DNA from: Paenibacillus solanacearum
GTDB lineage: Bacteria; Bacillota; Bacilli; Paenibacillales; NBRC-103111
Direction: 5' to 3'
Length of the DNA: 50,138 nt
Assembly: GCF_910593845.1 (NCBI RefSeq)
Contig: NZ_CAJVAS010000044.1
Coordinates: 1 to 50,138, forward strand
Position 1 is the first letter of the stretch, and each line of letters begins with the position of its first letter. Position numbers and translations under genes: made by a program. Positions 1 to 8,577 of this stretch are shown here, in pieces. The notes below the pieces were generated by a model. It had not been told where the DNA came from. It did no database searches and worked only from the letters and a program-made list of their open reading frames with translations.

Positions 1-216
1 AACATTCATGGCATGGACCGAGCGAAGAGCCGCGGTCTGGGGCGCATGCAAGAGCAAGCAACATGGACGGCCATTGTCCAAAATCTAAAACGTCTATGCC
101 GATTCAAAGCCAAATCTCCCAAAACGGGTCACTCCGTATGCACTAATGTAAACTTCACGGGCACAGCGTATCCTTCAACTTGCTTGGCATTTACACATTT
201 CAATGTTTTTCTTTAA
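1..216 (+). pseudogene. C-terminal fragment of a transposase (IS1182/IS5-like)
   Basis: The reading frame is open from the first base of the window and ends at TAA 214-216. The translated tail contains DRAKSRGLGRMQEQATWTA followed by IVQNLKRL, which resembles the last helix of IS1182/IS5-type DDE transposases (Arg-Gly-rich stretch, then VQNLKRL). Only this tail is visible; the DDE catalytic residues would lie left of the window. It sits directly before a DUF262 gene that lacks its 5' end, so the element probably ended near 216-250 and interrupted that gene. Family assignment is by pattern only, and it could belong to a sister IS family. Confidence 0.6.
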
Positions 217-249
217 CTGGCTCGTCAGAAAGTCAATACCAAAAACTGA

Positions 250-1341
250 TTTTTCACCACACTTTTAGAGGAAGGCCAAGAGCTGGACAAGGTACTCAAT
301 ATCTTTATCCGTGTTAACAGCGGCGGCACACAACTAAGTTACTCCGACCTTCTACTATCCATCGCTACTGCACAATGGAAAGAACGTGATGCACGTGAAA
401 CCATAACTCAGTTCGTGGATGAGATTAACGAGTACGGTGATACATTTGATTTTAATAAAGATTTGGTCCTTAAAACTTGCCTGGTGCTTTGCGACTTCCC
501 GGATATTGCGTTCAAGGTGGACAACTTTAATGCAAGTAATATGAGGAAGATTGAAGAAGAATGGGATAATATCGCCAACGCCATACGAACAACAGTGGAG
601 CTACTCGCGAGCTTCGGGTTTAATTATAAAACCTTAACTGCCAATTACGTTGTTATTCCAGTAGCTTACTATCTTTATAAAAAAGGTATCCCGAAGAACT
701 ACGTCGAATCATCCGCTTATCGGAATGAACGCGATCAAATTAAAAAATTTGTTCTTATTTCGCTTATAAAGCAGATCTTTGGTGGCCAGCCAGACAGTGT
801 ACTCCGCCCTATCAGAGAGATTATTAAAGGCAGTCCTGATGCATTCCCACTTGATTCCATAAAGGCGGATCTTAGGGTATCAAATAAAAATTACAAGTTC
901 GATGAAGAAGAAATTGGGGATTTGCTTTACACTAAGTATGGTGGTAAGTATGCCTTCTCGCTCCTTTCACTTCTTTATCCTAGCCTGGACTATCGCAATA
1001 CATTTCATCAGGATCACATTTTCCCGCGCAGCCTTATTTCATCCAAAACGAAGTTGCGTAAAAAGGGTATTCCAGAGGATAAGATCCAGTTTTATCTCGA
1101 CAACTACGATTATATTGGTAATCTGCAGCTGCTTGAAGGGGTTCCTAATCAAGAAAAGTCAGATGCTGAATTTGAGAAGTGGCTATCTAAAGAATACCCT
1201 CAACCTCAAGATAAAGCTGACTATATGAAAAAGCATTATATCCCTGACGGGGTATCGCTCACTCTCGATAATTTTTAGAAATTTTTTGAAGAGCGTGAGG
1301 AACTCATTTTCAACAAGTTCAAATCAATCCTGATTGATTAA
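250..1341 (+). pseudogene. GmrSD-type DUF262/DUF1524 restriction protein, 5'-truncated with an in-frame stop
   Basis: Coding similarity begins near 262 without a start codon (LLEEGQELDKVLNIFIRVNS), inside what is normally the DUF262 (GmrS, ParB/nucleotide-handling) domain: the FIRVNSGG and LSYSDLLLS stretches are typical. The C-terminal part carries the DUF1524 (GmrD) HNH-like motif DHIFPR, with H-x-x-P at about 1015-1030, followed by NYDYIGNLQLLEG. The first in-frame ATG is at 415. A TAG at 1276-1278 interrupts the frame, but the same frame continues as KFFEEREELIFNKFKSILID to TAA 1339-1341, as an intact protein of this family would. GmrSD proteins are type IV systems that cut modified phage DNA. 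With no N-terminus and a nonsense codon, this copy should be inactive. Confidence 0.75.
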
Positions 1342-1398
1342 CTTCAAAAGGCCGATCATAGACATCCGCCTTTGTCTAGTTATAACATATATTTTCTT

Positions 1399-1475
1399 GT
1401 CTACAATTGATCTACAAACTGGGGATATAAAAGGTAAAGCCCGCTCATTGAGCGGGCTTATTGTTGAAGACGAAC
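1399..1475 (+). repeat. Distal copy of an ssrA-linked imperfect direct repeat (att-like)
   Basis: The order is GTCTACAATTGATCTACAA, then TAAAAGGTAAAG, then the CCCGCTCA/TGAGCGGG hairpin, then TTGAAGACGAAC. The same order and spacing recur at 4317-4396 directly next to the tmRNA 3' end, where the last block is TGGAGACGAGGG. The 2.9 kb between the copies contains only decayed genes. Read as a possible attachment-site duplication or remnant; no integrase gene is left in the interval. Confidence 0.45.
1437..1459 (+). terminator. Hairpin terminator after the DUF262 pseudogene
   Basis: The inverted repeat AAGCCCGCTCA / TGAGCGGGCTT is followed by TTATTGTTG. It is nearly identical to the ssrA terminator at 4355-4382, which is why it is also treated as part of a repeated att-like block. 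Confidence 0.6.
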
Positions 1476-1525
1476 CATGTATCCGGATTTTTGAGAAAGT
1501 TGCTTAGATTAGCCCTTCTCACCGG

Positions 1526-1881
1526 TTATTGTAATTCCTCTACTAACACAATCTTTGCCTCATATTCCAAGTATGTAAAATATCCTTTTTCGAAAAGTGT
1601 CCTTAATACAGCTTTTACCTTTTCCTGGTTATCAATTCTACTACCGATACCTCATCCTCTTCTACTTGAAATTTTAACCGTTCATATTTTTCACGCATAA
1701 CCGTTAAAAGGTTTAGTTCTTTCTCCTTAAGCTCGGTAAGTTCTTTAAAAGTAAATGAAATAATAGCCTTTTGTTTCCTACAGTAAATTTTCTTCCGCCT
1801 TCCTTCAGCGTCCTTCCATCCATCCCCTGCAATTTTTTTTCGAGAAAAGAATATTCCTATATAAACCGCAATTAATATCAT
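1526..1881 (-). pseudogene. Small unknown gene with a frameshift
   Basis: An 88-codon frame begins at 1881 and runs KELTELKEKELNLLTVMREK (a probable coiled-coil) before ending at 1615. A second frame then continues the same style of protein (NQEKVKAVLRTLFEKGYF, then YEAKIVLVEELQ) to TAA 1526-1528. A single-base frameshift near 1625-1645 would join them into about 118 residues. The N-terminus (MILIAVYIGIFFSRKK) could be a membrane segment, or could be read-in sequence from the neighbouring IS fragment that overlaps by four bases. I do not recognise the family. Confidence 0.4.
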
Positions 1882-2129
1882 AACCTGACCAGCAGACGAT
1901 CAATCGTTTCCATGATGGTTTGACGAATTCGACCGAGCAAATCGCCGATTTCCGTAAATGAGTGTCCTTCCAGACGCAGGCGGACGGCTAGAATCCTTTC
2001 ATACAAACGCTTATCCGTTGTATCTTTCATCGCTGCATTCAATCGCTTGATTTCTTCGTTCTTCATTTTTATCGCCACCTCGGCTTCGTTGTTACATTTC
2101 ATTACCCGATTTGGCGATTGATGTAGCAT
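1878..2129 (-). mobile_element. N-terminal fragment of an IS630-family transposase
   Basis: The frame contains NAAMKDTTDKRLYERILAVR followed by LRLEGHSFTEIGDLLGRIRQTI, the helix-turn-helix start typical of IS630/Tc1-mariner-like bacterial transposases. The normal continuation is replaced after RQTIM (about 1912) by unrelated sequence, so the DDE domain is gone. The fragment abuts the cut end of the restriction-endonuclease-like gene at about 2130, so its insertion probably truncated that gene. Confidence 0.65.
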
Positions 2130-2566
2130 TGATGGTTTATTAATTGCGTTCTATATAGATTTACATTATGTGAATCCAGTAAGTCGCCGACTTTTTGAAC
2201 TTGCCCAACGTCAATTGAAGCTTTTTGATTTTTACATTCCGAGATAATATTAAGTCCTATTTCTTTAAGAAATGGATGAAACCCCGCGAGGAAATTCAAT
2301 GTTACTTTGTGATCAATTTGGTTGCTTTCAATTCTTAAATCATGAACTACCTCAACACATTTTAATCTATTAAGTAGATAAGTTGCTAAATGTTCAAGTC
2401 GTTTTCCTTTTTCATCATTTCTTTCCCTAGGCCATTTAAAGGTTTCTTCTACTGCAGCCAGCATTTGATCATACTGTTCATCTAGGGGCCAACAAAACTC
2501 TGTATCTCCGAAGTTCTTTAGAAGATCAGGATTGTTTAGATATTATTTTAGTGAGTCAAGGCTCAT
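2102..2566 (-). pseudogene. Restriction-endonuclease-like gene (third gene of a decayed cassette)
   Basis: ATG 2564-2566 overlaps the TGA of the gene before it as ATGA. Codon 8 is TAA (2543-2545), yet the frame continues without break: YLNNPDLLKNFGDTEFCW, then a long frame from 2464. Near the C-terminus IISECKNQKASIDVGQVQK has the E-x-K element and following helix of PD-(D/E)xK nucleases, as in mrr/NERD-like proteins. The last 10 or so residues (INHQCYINRQIG) look like IS630 end sequence, so the true C-terminus is lost. Function is inferred from one motif; call it a possible nuclease. Confidence 0.45.
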
Positions 2567-2950
2567 GATTTCACCATTCCCTGCTCACTGGGTTCTTTAA
2601 TAATATCAAAGACAAGTATAAGATTATGGATATTTTCACCCAGGCTATACGTTTCACCATTGTTGTGACAGACACTCTCTAACTCAATTTGAGAAATGTC
2701 GTTATATCTTTTCAGTGCAATAAGGACAAAAGAAGATATATTGTTTCTTTAGAACTTTTTTCTCAGCTGCATAGATCATTAGAATTTGTGCTTGTGATGG
2801 ATCAGACTGACAGTCACTTACAAATTGAGAGGCACGAAGGCCTCTCCGCTGTGTCCAATCCCTTTTTCCAAGCCAATAATCAAATTTAATTATTGTCTCC
2901 AGGTGGAGGGAGTACTCTTTGCTTATATCCATTAATTCCGGATAATACAT
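2563..2950 (-). pseudogene. Unknown second gene of a decayed cassette, frameshifted, CPYC motif
   Basis: The first frame starts around 2950 (MYYPELMDISKEY) and runs to a stop at 2702 just after FFCPYCTEKI. The adjacent frame then continues as KRYNDISQIELESVCHNNGE to TGA 2563-2565, which overlaps the next ATG by four bases. A single-base frameshift near 2705-2715 joins them into about 129 residues. CPYC plus the later C-H-N-N suggests a small metal-binding fold. The start is uncertain because the 5' 60 bases overlap the end of the preceding gene. No family recognised. Confidence 0.4.
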
Positions 2951-4160
2951 GGCGAATTTCTTCCTCCTCCCTAAATCCCCAGAATGTTATCCCAAAGAAA
3001 CCATCAAAATACTGAATAGTTGTACTAAAGTTACCATCCTCTTCTTCATCATTTGGCGTCCACGTGTATTCGAGTTTGTTAATTTCCCCGACCTCATTTA
3101 CAATTGCCTGGAGACCATAATGAGAAGTAGCGTTATATATTGGCAGGTCATTTGACGTTTCTACAACAGCCGTACCATCAAAGACCCGATGCTTTTTTAC
3201 CCATCCAGTTCTTTCAGTCTGCTGTATGCCAAATTGCCTGATTAATAGTCCTTCCATTAAGGAGGAGAATTTCCCACTAACCTCTTCCACAGTAAACTTA
3301 TCGATACCGAGAATTGGCAGTTGCTTTTTAAGCATGTCAGTAAGATCAGGCTTAAAAAGATCAAGTTTGCCTTTAATCAACTCATCATCGAGTTTTGTAT
3401 CCTCTTCCTACATCAGGTAAAGTGCCTTTGAAATCCATGAATTGTCTTCGAAGGTTAATCCAAATATCGCGGAAATAAGTCTTTTTGTATTCTTCAGCAA
3501 CATCTTGGAAAGATCCCTTTTTTGCATGGCCAAGCTTATGCAATTTTTTTGTTGGCTCAATCCAAACAGATAGTTGCCCATTGTTCAAATCAATTTCAAC
3601 ATATACATAGAAGTTAATTGGAGTCCAAGTGATAACGTCATTATCTTCATCCAATTCCCTAAGCTGTCCCAATTGCACAAAACCGAACTCCAGAGCGTTT
3701 ACAATTTCATCGTCATGTCTTACATTAAACATGATCATCGTTGGTTCTAAAGGTTTATCTGTATCTTCTAAAGAACCTAACTTTTCCTTGAGCCGACTGA
3801 CTTGTACGATTTGTTCAATTTCATTTTTGCTTCTTAATCGCCCTATTGACCGTAACTCAAAAATAAAAACGTTTTTATTTCCCGATATATACCATCTGTT
3901 AATCCATTTAACAAACGCAGAATGTGGAATTTTTTCCGCTGTCACCTCATCGTCTTTTACTAAAGTGTCAAGAATTTTTCGTCGGCGATAGCCTTACTAC
4001 TCCCACCTGTTAATCCAAATTGTCTGAGGAAGTTTTTCAACGGTTTCCCTTCAATTAACTGAAGTATTTCCTCATGTTTATCATGAATAAACAATTTATA
4101 TCCCTCTTCTTCATCTATATATTTTACCCGTCAGTGGGAAATAAATAACCTATCTGTCAC
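2886..4160 (-). pseudogene. Unknown first gene of a decayed cassette (about 424 codons, one stop and two frameshifts)
   Basis: A GTG at 4158-4160 opens a frame reading V-T-D-R-L-F-I-S-H, then TGA (4131-4133, possibly a former Trp TGG), then RVKYIDEEEGYKLFIHD and onward to a stop near 3960. The protein resumes in a second frame (TLVKDDEVTAEKIPHSAF) to 3385, and in a third frame (EEDTKLDDELIKGKLDLF) to TAA at 2886. So there are frameshifts near 3960-3975 and 3405-3415. The product is acidic, rich in aromatic residues and without membrane segments. I do not recognise it. Three separate lesions argue for real decay rather than one sequencing error. Confidence 0.45.
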
Positions 4161-4316
4161 AAGATTTCTAAAGGGTTTCTGTTATTATTATCTAACAACC
4201 TTGGAAATTTGTCATGAGAAATCTTAGAACGTCATTAATGAAACTTTTCGTGCCTATGATTTTTGTAGACAATTCGTCTACAACATTTTCAATAATAAAC
4301 CTTAAATAATATTATC

Positions 4317-4396
4317 GTCTACAATTCGTCTACAATTTTGACCTTTTAAAAGGTAAAAACCCGCTCAATGAGCGGGTTTTTAGTATGGAGACGAGG
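4317..4396 (-). repeat. ssrA-proximal copy of the att-like repeat
   Basis: GTCTACAATTCGTCTACAA at 4317-4335, TAAAAGGTAAAA, the CCCGCTCA/TGAGCGGG hairpin and the last 11 bases of the tmRNA gene occur in the same order as at 1399-1475. A third related arm, GTAGACAATTCGTCTACAA, lies at 4265-4283. Clustered short arms next to the 3' end of ssrA are what a tyrosine-recombinase attachment site would look like, but no integrase is present. Confidence 0.45.
4355..4382 (-). terminator. ssrA terminator
   Basis: On the minus strand AAAACCCGCTCA / TGAGCGGGTTTTT forms a strong stem with a U-run, starting three bases after the tmRNA discriminator base. Confidence 0.85.
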
Positions 4397-4747
4397 GGAG
4401 TCGAACCCCTGTCCGAAGATAACGCCACACAGGCTTCTACGGGTGTAGTCACGGTTTTGATGTCACCCGAGCGCCGCGCCGTAACCCGCTGCGCGTTGGG
4501 TCAGCCTGATTGTCTTCTTCCGTCCGACCCCAGGCGGAGACCGAACGGCGTATCCCACTAAGGTTGAGCCCCTATCCTAGCACATGGGCGATGCTAAGCA
4601 GGAGCACGCTCACAGGTTATTAAGCTGCGAAAGCGTAGGTTTGTTGTTGTTTGCCATTTAATTGGCTTTAGCGTTGATGAAGCGGACGCGTCCCCGCTAC
4701 CCGCGACCCATGCTCGAACTATCCCCGTCGAATCCAAGAACGTCCCC
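4386..4747 (-). ncRNA. ssrA: tmRNA (10Sa RNA)
   Basis: The mature 5' end GGGGACGTTCTTGGATTCGA (4747 downward) pairs with the 3' CGTCTCC next to a T-loop GGTTCGACTCCCC, giving the tRNA-like half. The tag reading frame starts at the GGC codon 4653-4655 and encodes GKQQQTYAFAA followed by TAA at 4620-4622; the YAFAA end is the expected protease signal. Length is 362 nt without CCA, and CCA is not encoded. With SmpB it rescues stalled ribosomes. It lies 240 bp downstream of smpB on the same strand. Confidence 0.95.
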
Positions 4748-4755
4748 GCATAGGC

Positions 4756-4775
4756 GGGCCCTCGCTAGAGGGCCC
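4756..4775 (-). other. Perfect hairpin in the tmRNA 5' leader
   Basis: GGGCCCTC-GCTA-GAGGGCCC is an 8-bp perfect stem lying 8 nt before the mature tmRNA 5' end. It has no U-run on the minus strand, so it is more likely part of the precursor (a possible processing element) than a terminator. Confidence 0.5.
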
Positions 4776-4909
4776 TTAATTGATTCCGTAAAAGGTTATG
4801 GTAAAAAACTTACCTGCTGCTTATGCCACGAACCGATCTCACTGTCGCTAATCGGTATCGTGTTGTGATCAACAGTGCGTTTTTTCTTACAAGATCTCGA
4901 TGCCTAATT

Positions 4910-4918
4910 AGTATAACA
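4910..4918 (-). promoter_or_regulatory. Extended -10 promoter upstream of ssrA
   Basis: On the minus strand TGTTATACT fits the extended -10 form TGnTATAAT; no good -35 is seen. Initiation here would give a leader of about 155 nt before the mature tmRNA. It lies just after the smpB terminator, so ssrA can be transcribed on its own. Confidence 0.5.
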
Positions 4919-4928
4919 TACTTTCATT

Positions 4929-4991
4929 CAAAAAGAAGCAGGACTTCATGGAAATCATGAAGCGAACTGCCACCGCAGGCAGATCCTGCTT
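4929..4991 (-). terminator. smpB terminator, overlapping the stop codon
   Basis: On the minus strand AAGCAGGA begins inside the TAA stop region and pairs with TCCTGCTT followed by CTTTTTG. The inside contains further paired arms (CTGCC/GGCAG and CTTCATG/CATGAAG), giving a branched stem. Confidence 0.7.
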
Positions 4992-5472
4992 AGCGGGCCA
5001 CCTTCTGCTTCTCGCGCAGCGCGCGCTGAATGTCCCGCTGGGCATCCCGTTTGGCTGCCGTATCGCGCTTGTCGTACTGCTTCTTGCCTTTACCCAGGCC
5101 AATCAACAGCTTGGCGTAGCCGTTGCGGATGTAAATCTTCAGCGGCACCAACGTGTATCCTTCCTGCTTGGCGAGACCAAGAAGCTTGTTAATCTCGGGT
5201 TTCTTCAGAAGAAGCTTGCGCGCTCGCGTCGGATCGCTCGGATTGAACCGGTTGCCCTGTTCGAACGGGCTGATATGCATATTATGAATGAACGCTTCGC
5301 CGTTACGAATCAGCGCGAACGCATCGCCGATGTTGGCCCGGCCGTTGCGCAGCGACTTGATCTCCGTGCCGGTCAGCACGAGCCCGCATTCATACGTTTC
5401 CTCGATAAAATAATCGTGGGACGCCTTTTTATTTTGCGCCAATACTTTACTATCGCTCTTCTTCGTGCTCAT
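4990..5472 (-). CDS. smpB: SsrA-binding protein SmpB
   Basis: At 160 residues this is normal length for SmpB, the partner that carries tmRNA to stalled ribosomes. Family signatures include NKKASHDYFIEETYECGLVL near the N-terminus, GTEIKSLR around residues 35-42, NMHISPFEQGN, and a basic C-terminal tail (KGKKQYDKRDTAAKRDAQRD) that enters the mRNA channel. ATG at 5472 is preceded by GGAAGGAGG. It follows rnr by 131 bp and precedes ssrA, the same order as in Bacillus subtilis. Identification is secure. Confidence 0.97.
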   Translation of the reverse strand: MSTKKSDSKVLAQNKKASHDYFIEETYECGLVLTGTEIKSLRNGRANIGDAFALIRNGEAFIHNMHISPFEQGNRFNPSDPTRARKLLLKKPEINKLLGLAKQEGYTLVPLKIYIRNGYAKLLIGLGKGKKQYDKRDTAAKRDAQRDIQRALREKQKVAR

Positions 5473-5603
5473 CTTCCGCGGAACGCCTCCTTCCGGACAG
5501 CCTTATCCCACAATAAGGGATGGAGTCCATTGTACCAAACTCCATCCCCTGAAATCAAGAGCGCACGCGCAGCAGGCACGTATAAAATGCACGAAGCGGC
5601 GGC

Positions 5604-8075
5604 TTAGCGCTTCACGACTTTTTTGCGCTTCTTCTTCGGCCGGGTGCCGCCGCCGAAGCTGATGCCAGTTCCGCCGACCTCGCCGGCGGGCCGTGCAGCC
5701 TCCATGGCGCGCGACTTGGCCGCGCCCGGTCCCTTGCCGCGGGCCGGGCTTCCACCACCCGCAGCGCGGCCCTTGGCGGCGCGTTCCCCGCGCCCCGGAC
5801 GACCACCGCCTGCGGCGGCAGGGCGCCTTGCGGCTGCCCCGCCTTCGCGGGCAGTGCGGCCCGGCCGCCCGCCCGGCTTGCTCTTGCGCACGTTGTTCAG
5901 CGCGTCGACCAAGCTGACCTTCTGCTTCCGCGGCTTCATATCCACCATCTCAAAATCGATGGTGCGTTCATCCATATTGACGCGCGCCACGCGCACCTTA
6001 ACCTCATCACCAAGGCGATAAATGCGCGAGGTGCGCTCGCCGATCAGCGCATGCTGCGCTTCGTGGAAATGATAATAATCGTCCGTCAGATCGGATAGAC
6101 GGATAAGCCCTTCGACGGTGTTGCCCAGCTCCACGAAGATACCGAAGCTCGTTACGCTGCTGATAATGCCGTCGAACTCTTCGCCGACTTTGTCCAGCAT
6201 GTACTCCGCCTTCTTGAGCGCTTCCGTCTCCCGCTCCGAATCGACCGCGACGCGTTCCCGGTCCGATGACTGCTTGGCGATGTCGTCCATCCGCGATGCC
6301 AAATATTCATGCCTTGCATCGCTTAGTAGACCACCGCTTTCGAGCACCTCGCGAATAACGCGATGGATGATAAGGTCGGGATAACGCCGGATCGGCGACG
6401 TGAAATGCGAGTAGTATTCCGCCGCCAGCCCGTAATGGCCAAGGCTCTGCGAATCGTACATCGCTTTTTTCATCGAACGCAGCATGACGGTGCTGATGAC
6501 CGTCTCTTCCTTGGTGCCGCGAATCTCCTCCAGCAGCGTTTGCAGCGCCCGCGGATGGACCGTATTGCCTTTGCCGCGCACGACATAGCCGAAGTTAGTA
6601 ATAAACTCCATGAAATGCTGCAGCTTCTCCGCATCCGGATCTTCATGGACCCGGTACAGGAACGGCACCTTGAGCCAGTAAAAATGTTCGGCGACGGTTT
6701 CGTTCGCCGCGAGCATAAATTCCTCGATAATCATCTCGGCGACGGTCCGGTCCCTCTTGATGATATCGGTCGGCTTGCCGTCTTCGTCGACCAGGATTTT
6801 CGACTCGATAAAATCAAAATCGATCGCGCCGCGCTTCATCCGCTTGCTGCGCAGCTTCATCGCCAGCTCTTCCATGGTCCGGAAGTCATCCATCAGGTAG
6901 GCGTACTTTTCCGCGATCTCCGGCTCCGCTTCGCCGGCCAGCAGCAGGCGTACGTTTTTATACGTCATACGCTCGCTCGTCTTAATGACCGAAGTAAATA
7001 TATCGTGCCGCACGACATTCATTTGCGGGTCGAATTCCATCTCACAGGACATCGTCAACCGGTCCACCTGCGGGTTCAACGAGCATATGCCGTTGGACAA
7101 CCGGTGGGGCAGCATCGGGATCACCCGATCGACCAAGTAGACGCTGCAGCCGCGATTATATGCTTCCTGGTCCAGTGCGGAGTCCTCGCGCACGTAATAA
7201 CTGACGTCAGCAATATGAACGCCTAGCACGTAGTTCCCGTTGGACAGCCGTTCGACATTGACCGCGTCGTCCAAATCTTTGGCATCTTCACCGTCGATGG
7301 TGACGATCCGTTTGCCGCGCAAATCGCGGCGCCCTTCCAGCTCCTCGGGGCTGATCGTATCCGGCGCTTCCGACGCTTCCTCCATCACATCGTCGGGAAA
7401 TTCTTCAGGCAGCCCATGTTTGCGGATGATGGACAAGATATCGACACCCGGGTCGTTTTTATGTCCCAAAATCTCGATAACTTCCCCTTGCGCCGCGGCG
7501 CGGCCTTCAGGATATGAAACGATTTTGACGACGACTTTATGCCCGTCCATCGCTCCGTTGAAAGCATCCTTCGGCACAAACACATCCCGCACAACCCGTT
7601 TGTCATCGGGAATGACGAAGGCATACTCGTCATGGGACTGGAACAATCCGACGATCTCCGTATTGCCCCGGCTTACGACGCGAACGACTTCCCCTTCCAT
7701 CCGGCCGCCGGCTGTGCTTTTGGAGTTGATGCGAACCAGGATGATATCACCATTCATGGCCGTTGCCATATCATTGGCGTGAATATATACATCCGGATGA
7801 TCCCGGTCTTCGGGTATAAGAAAACCGAAGCCTTTGGCATGCGCCTGCAGCTTGCCGCGGATCAAATTCATTCGCTCGGGGACACCGTAGCGTTCATTGC
7901 GCGTGCGCAAAATGAGCCCCTCATTCTCGAGCTCGTTGAGCAGCTTCAAAAATTGTTTGAACTCCTGGGCATCGCTAATATCGAACTGCCTTTCGAGCTC
8001 TTGGTACGTCATCGGCTTGTATGCCGTTTCTTTCATAAAATCAATTAATTCTTCACGTGTGATCATCATGCTCAC
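5604..8075 (-). CDS. rnr: Ribonuclease R
   Basis: A 3'-5' exoribonuclease of the RNB family. The order is an N-terminal winged-helix region (about 5-70), two OB/cold-shock domains (KGFGFLIPE near 81-89, then about 140-230), the RNB catalytic domain with metal-binding DGEDAKDLDD at 261-270 and HYGLAAEYYSHFTSPIRRYP further on, and an S1 domain (GIISSVTSFGIFVELGN). The last 80 or so residues form a Gly/Arg/Ala/Lys-rich disordered tail ending in KKKRKKVVKR. The listed start is GTG 8075; AGGTGA better suits the in-frame ATG at 8066. It clusters with smpB and ssrA, with which RNase R acts in decay of non-stop mRNA. Confidence 0.97.
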   Translation of the reverse strand: MSMMITREELIDFMKETAYKPMTYQELERQFDISDAQEFKQFLKLLNELENEGLILRTRNERYGVPERMNLIRGKLQAHAKGFGFLIPEDRDHPDVYIHANDMATAMNGDIILVRINSKSTAGGRMEGEVVRVVSRGNTEIVGLFQSHDEYAFVIPDDKRVVRDVFVPKDAFNGAMDGHKVVVKIVSYPEGRAAAQGEVIEILGHKNDPGVDILSIIRKHGLPEEFPDDVMEEASEAPDTISPEELEGRRDLRGKRIVTIDGEDAKDLDDAVNVERLSNGNYVLGVHIADVSYYVREDSALDQEAYNRGCSVYLVDRVIPMLPHRLSNGICSLNPQVDRLTMSCEMEFDPQMNVVRHDIFTSVIKTSERMTYKNVRLLLAGEAEPEIAEKYAYLMDDFRTMEELAMKLRSKRMKRGAIDFDFIESKILVDEDGKPTDIIKRDRTVAEMIIEEFMLAANETVAEHFYWLKVPFLYRVHEDPDAEKLQHFMEFITNFGYVVRGKGNTVHPRALQTLLEEIRGTKEETVISTVMLRSMKKAMYDSQSLGHYGLAAEYYSHFTSPIRRYPDLIIHRVIREVLESGGLLSDARHEYLASRMDDIAKQSSDRERVAVDSERETEALKKAEYMLDKVGEEFDGIISSVTSFGIFVELGNTVEGLIRLSDLTDDYYHFHEAQHALIGERTSRIYRLGDEVKVRVARVNMDERTIDFEMVDMKPRKQKVSLVDALNNVRKSKPGGRPGRTAREGGAAARRPAAAGGGRPGRGERAAKGRAAGGGSPARGKGPGAAKSRAMEAARPAGEVGGTGISFGGGTRPKKKRKKVVKR

Positions 8076-8531
8076 CTGCCTCTTCTTCTATAACGTATGG
8101 CGATTATCGCTGCCGCGGTCTAGTCCCCTGTCCCCATCACAACCACCAAAGTCCGTGGTGAAAAAGGCACTGTTTTATCATTGTACCCGTTTTAGCCGCT
8201 TTTGAATAACGAAACCGGCCAAACGCCCCTTCATTTTTTAAATTTCGATGTTCGTCGAGATTCATGGCCGTAGGTCTTCCCATTTTATCCATAGACTTGC
8301 GATTTGCGAAAGGGGGATTCTCCACCGTAAAGCGTCAGACCGCACAAACGCTGTATCCTGCCCTATGTCAAGCGTAACCATCGGGGTTGGATTTGAGACA
8401 ACAAGCTGCAGCATGGTATATGGCATCGTTCCGGCCGAAATGGCTATGTATAAGAAAAGCGTATGATCGAAGCCCTACAAAAGAAACCATCGAATGCTCG
8501 CATGTGAAGCAAACCATATAGAGACCATACG
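8076..8531. other. Intergenic stretch between secG and rnr; no convincing gene
   Basis: About 450 bp. Bacillus has an esterase gene here, but no frame in this stretch looks coding. A small inverted repeat CACCA/TGGTG lies at 8143-8162, and GGTACAATG near 8185 on the minus strand could be part of an rnr promoter, without a clear -35. A 62-codon minus frame (8137-8325) has no recognisable features. Confidence 0.4.
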
Positions 8532-8574
8532 AAAAAAGACAGCAGGAGCATCATTCTCCTGCTGTCTTTCTTTT
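8532..8574 (-). terminator. secG terminator
   Basis: AAAGACAGCAGGAG / CTCCTGCTGTCTTT is a 14-bp stem with a 7-nt loop, flanked by A-runs and T-runs so that it could work in both directions. It starts 4 bp after the secG stop. Confidence 0.9.
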
Positions 8575-8577
8575 ATA

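Noticed and set aside
902..1228. A 108-codon frame inside the DUF262/DUF1524 pseudogene
   Set aside because: Out of frame with the recognisable DHIFPR motif and without a ribosome site.
4265..4335. Repeated GTCTACAA arms read as a possible CRISPR or iteron array
   Set aside because: Only three arms with uneven spacing and no spacer pattern or replication gene; an attachment-site reading fits better.
4662..4868. A 68-codon plus-strand frame across the tmRNA gene
   Set aside because: It lies antisense to ssrA and its leader; the RNA explains the sequence.
8137..8325. A 62-codon minus-strand frame in the secG-rnr gap
   Set aside because: No good ribosome site, no motif; composition fits intergenic sequence.
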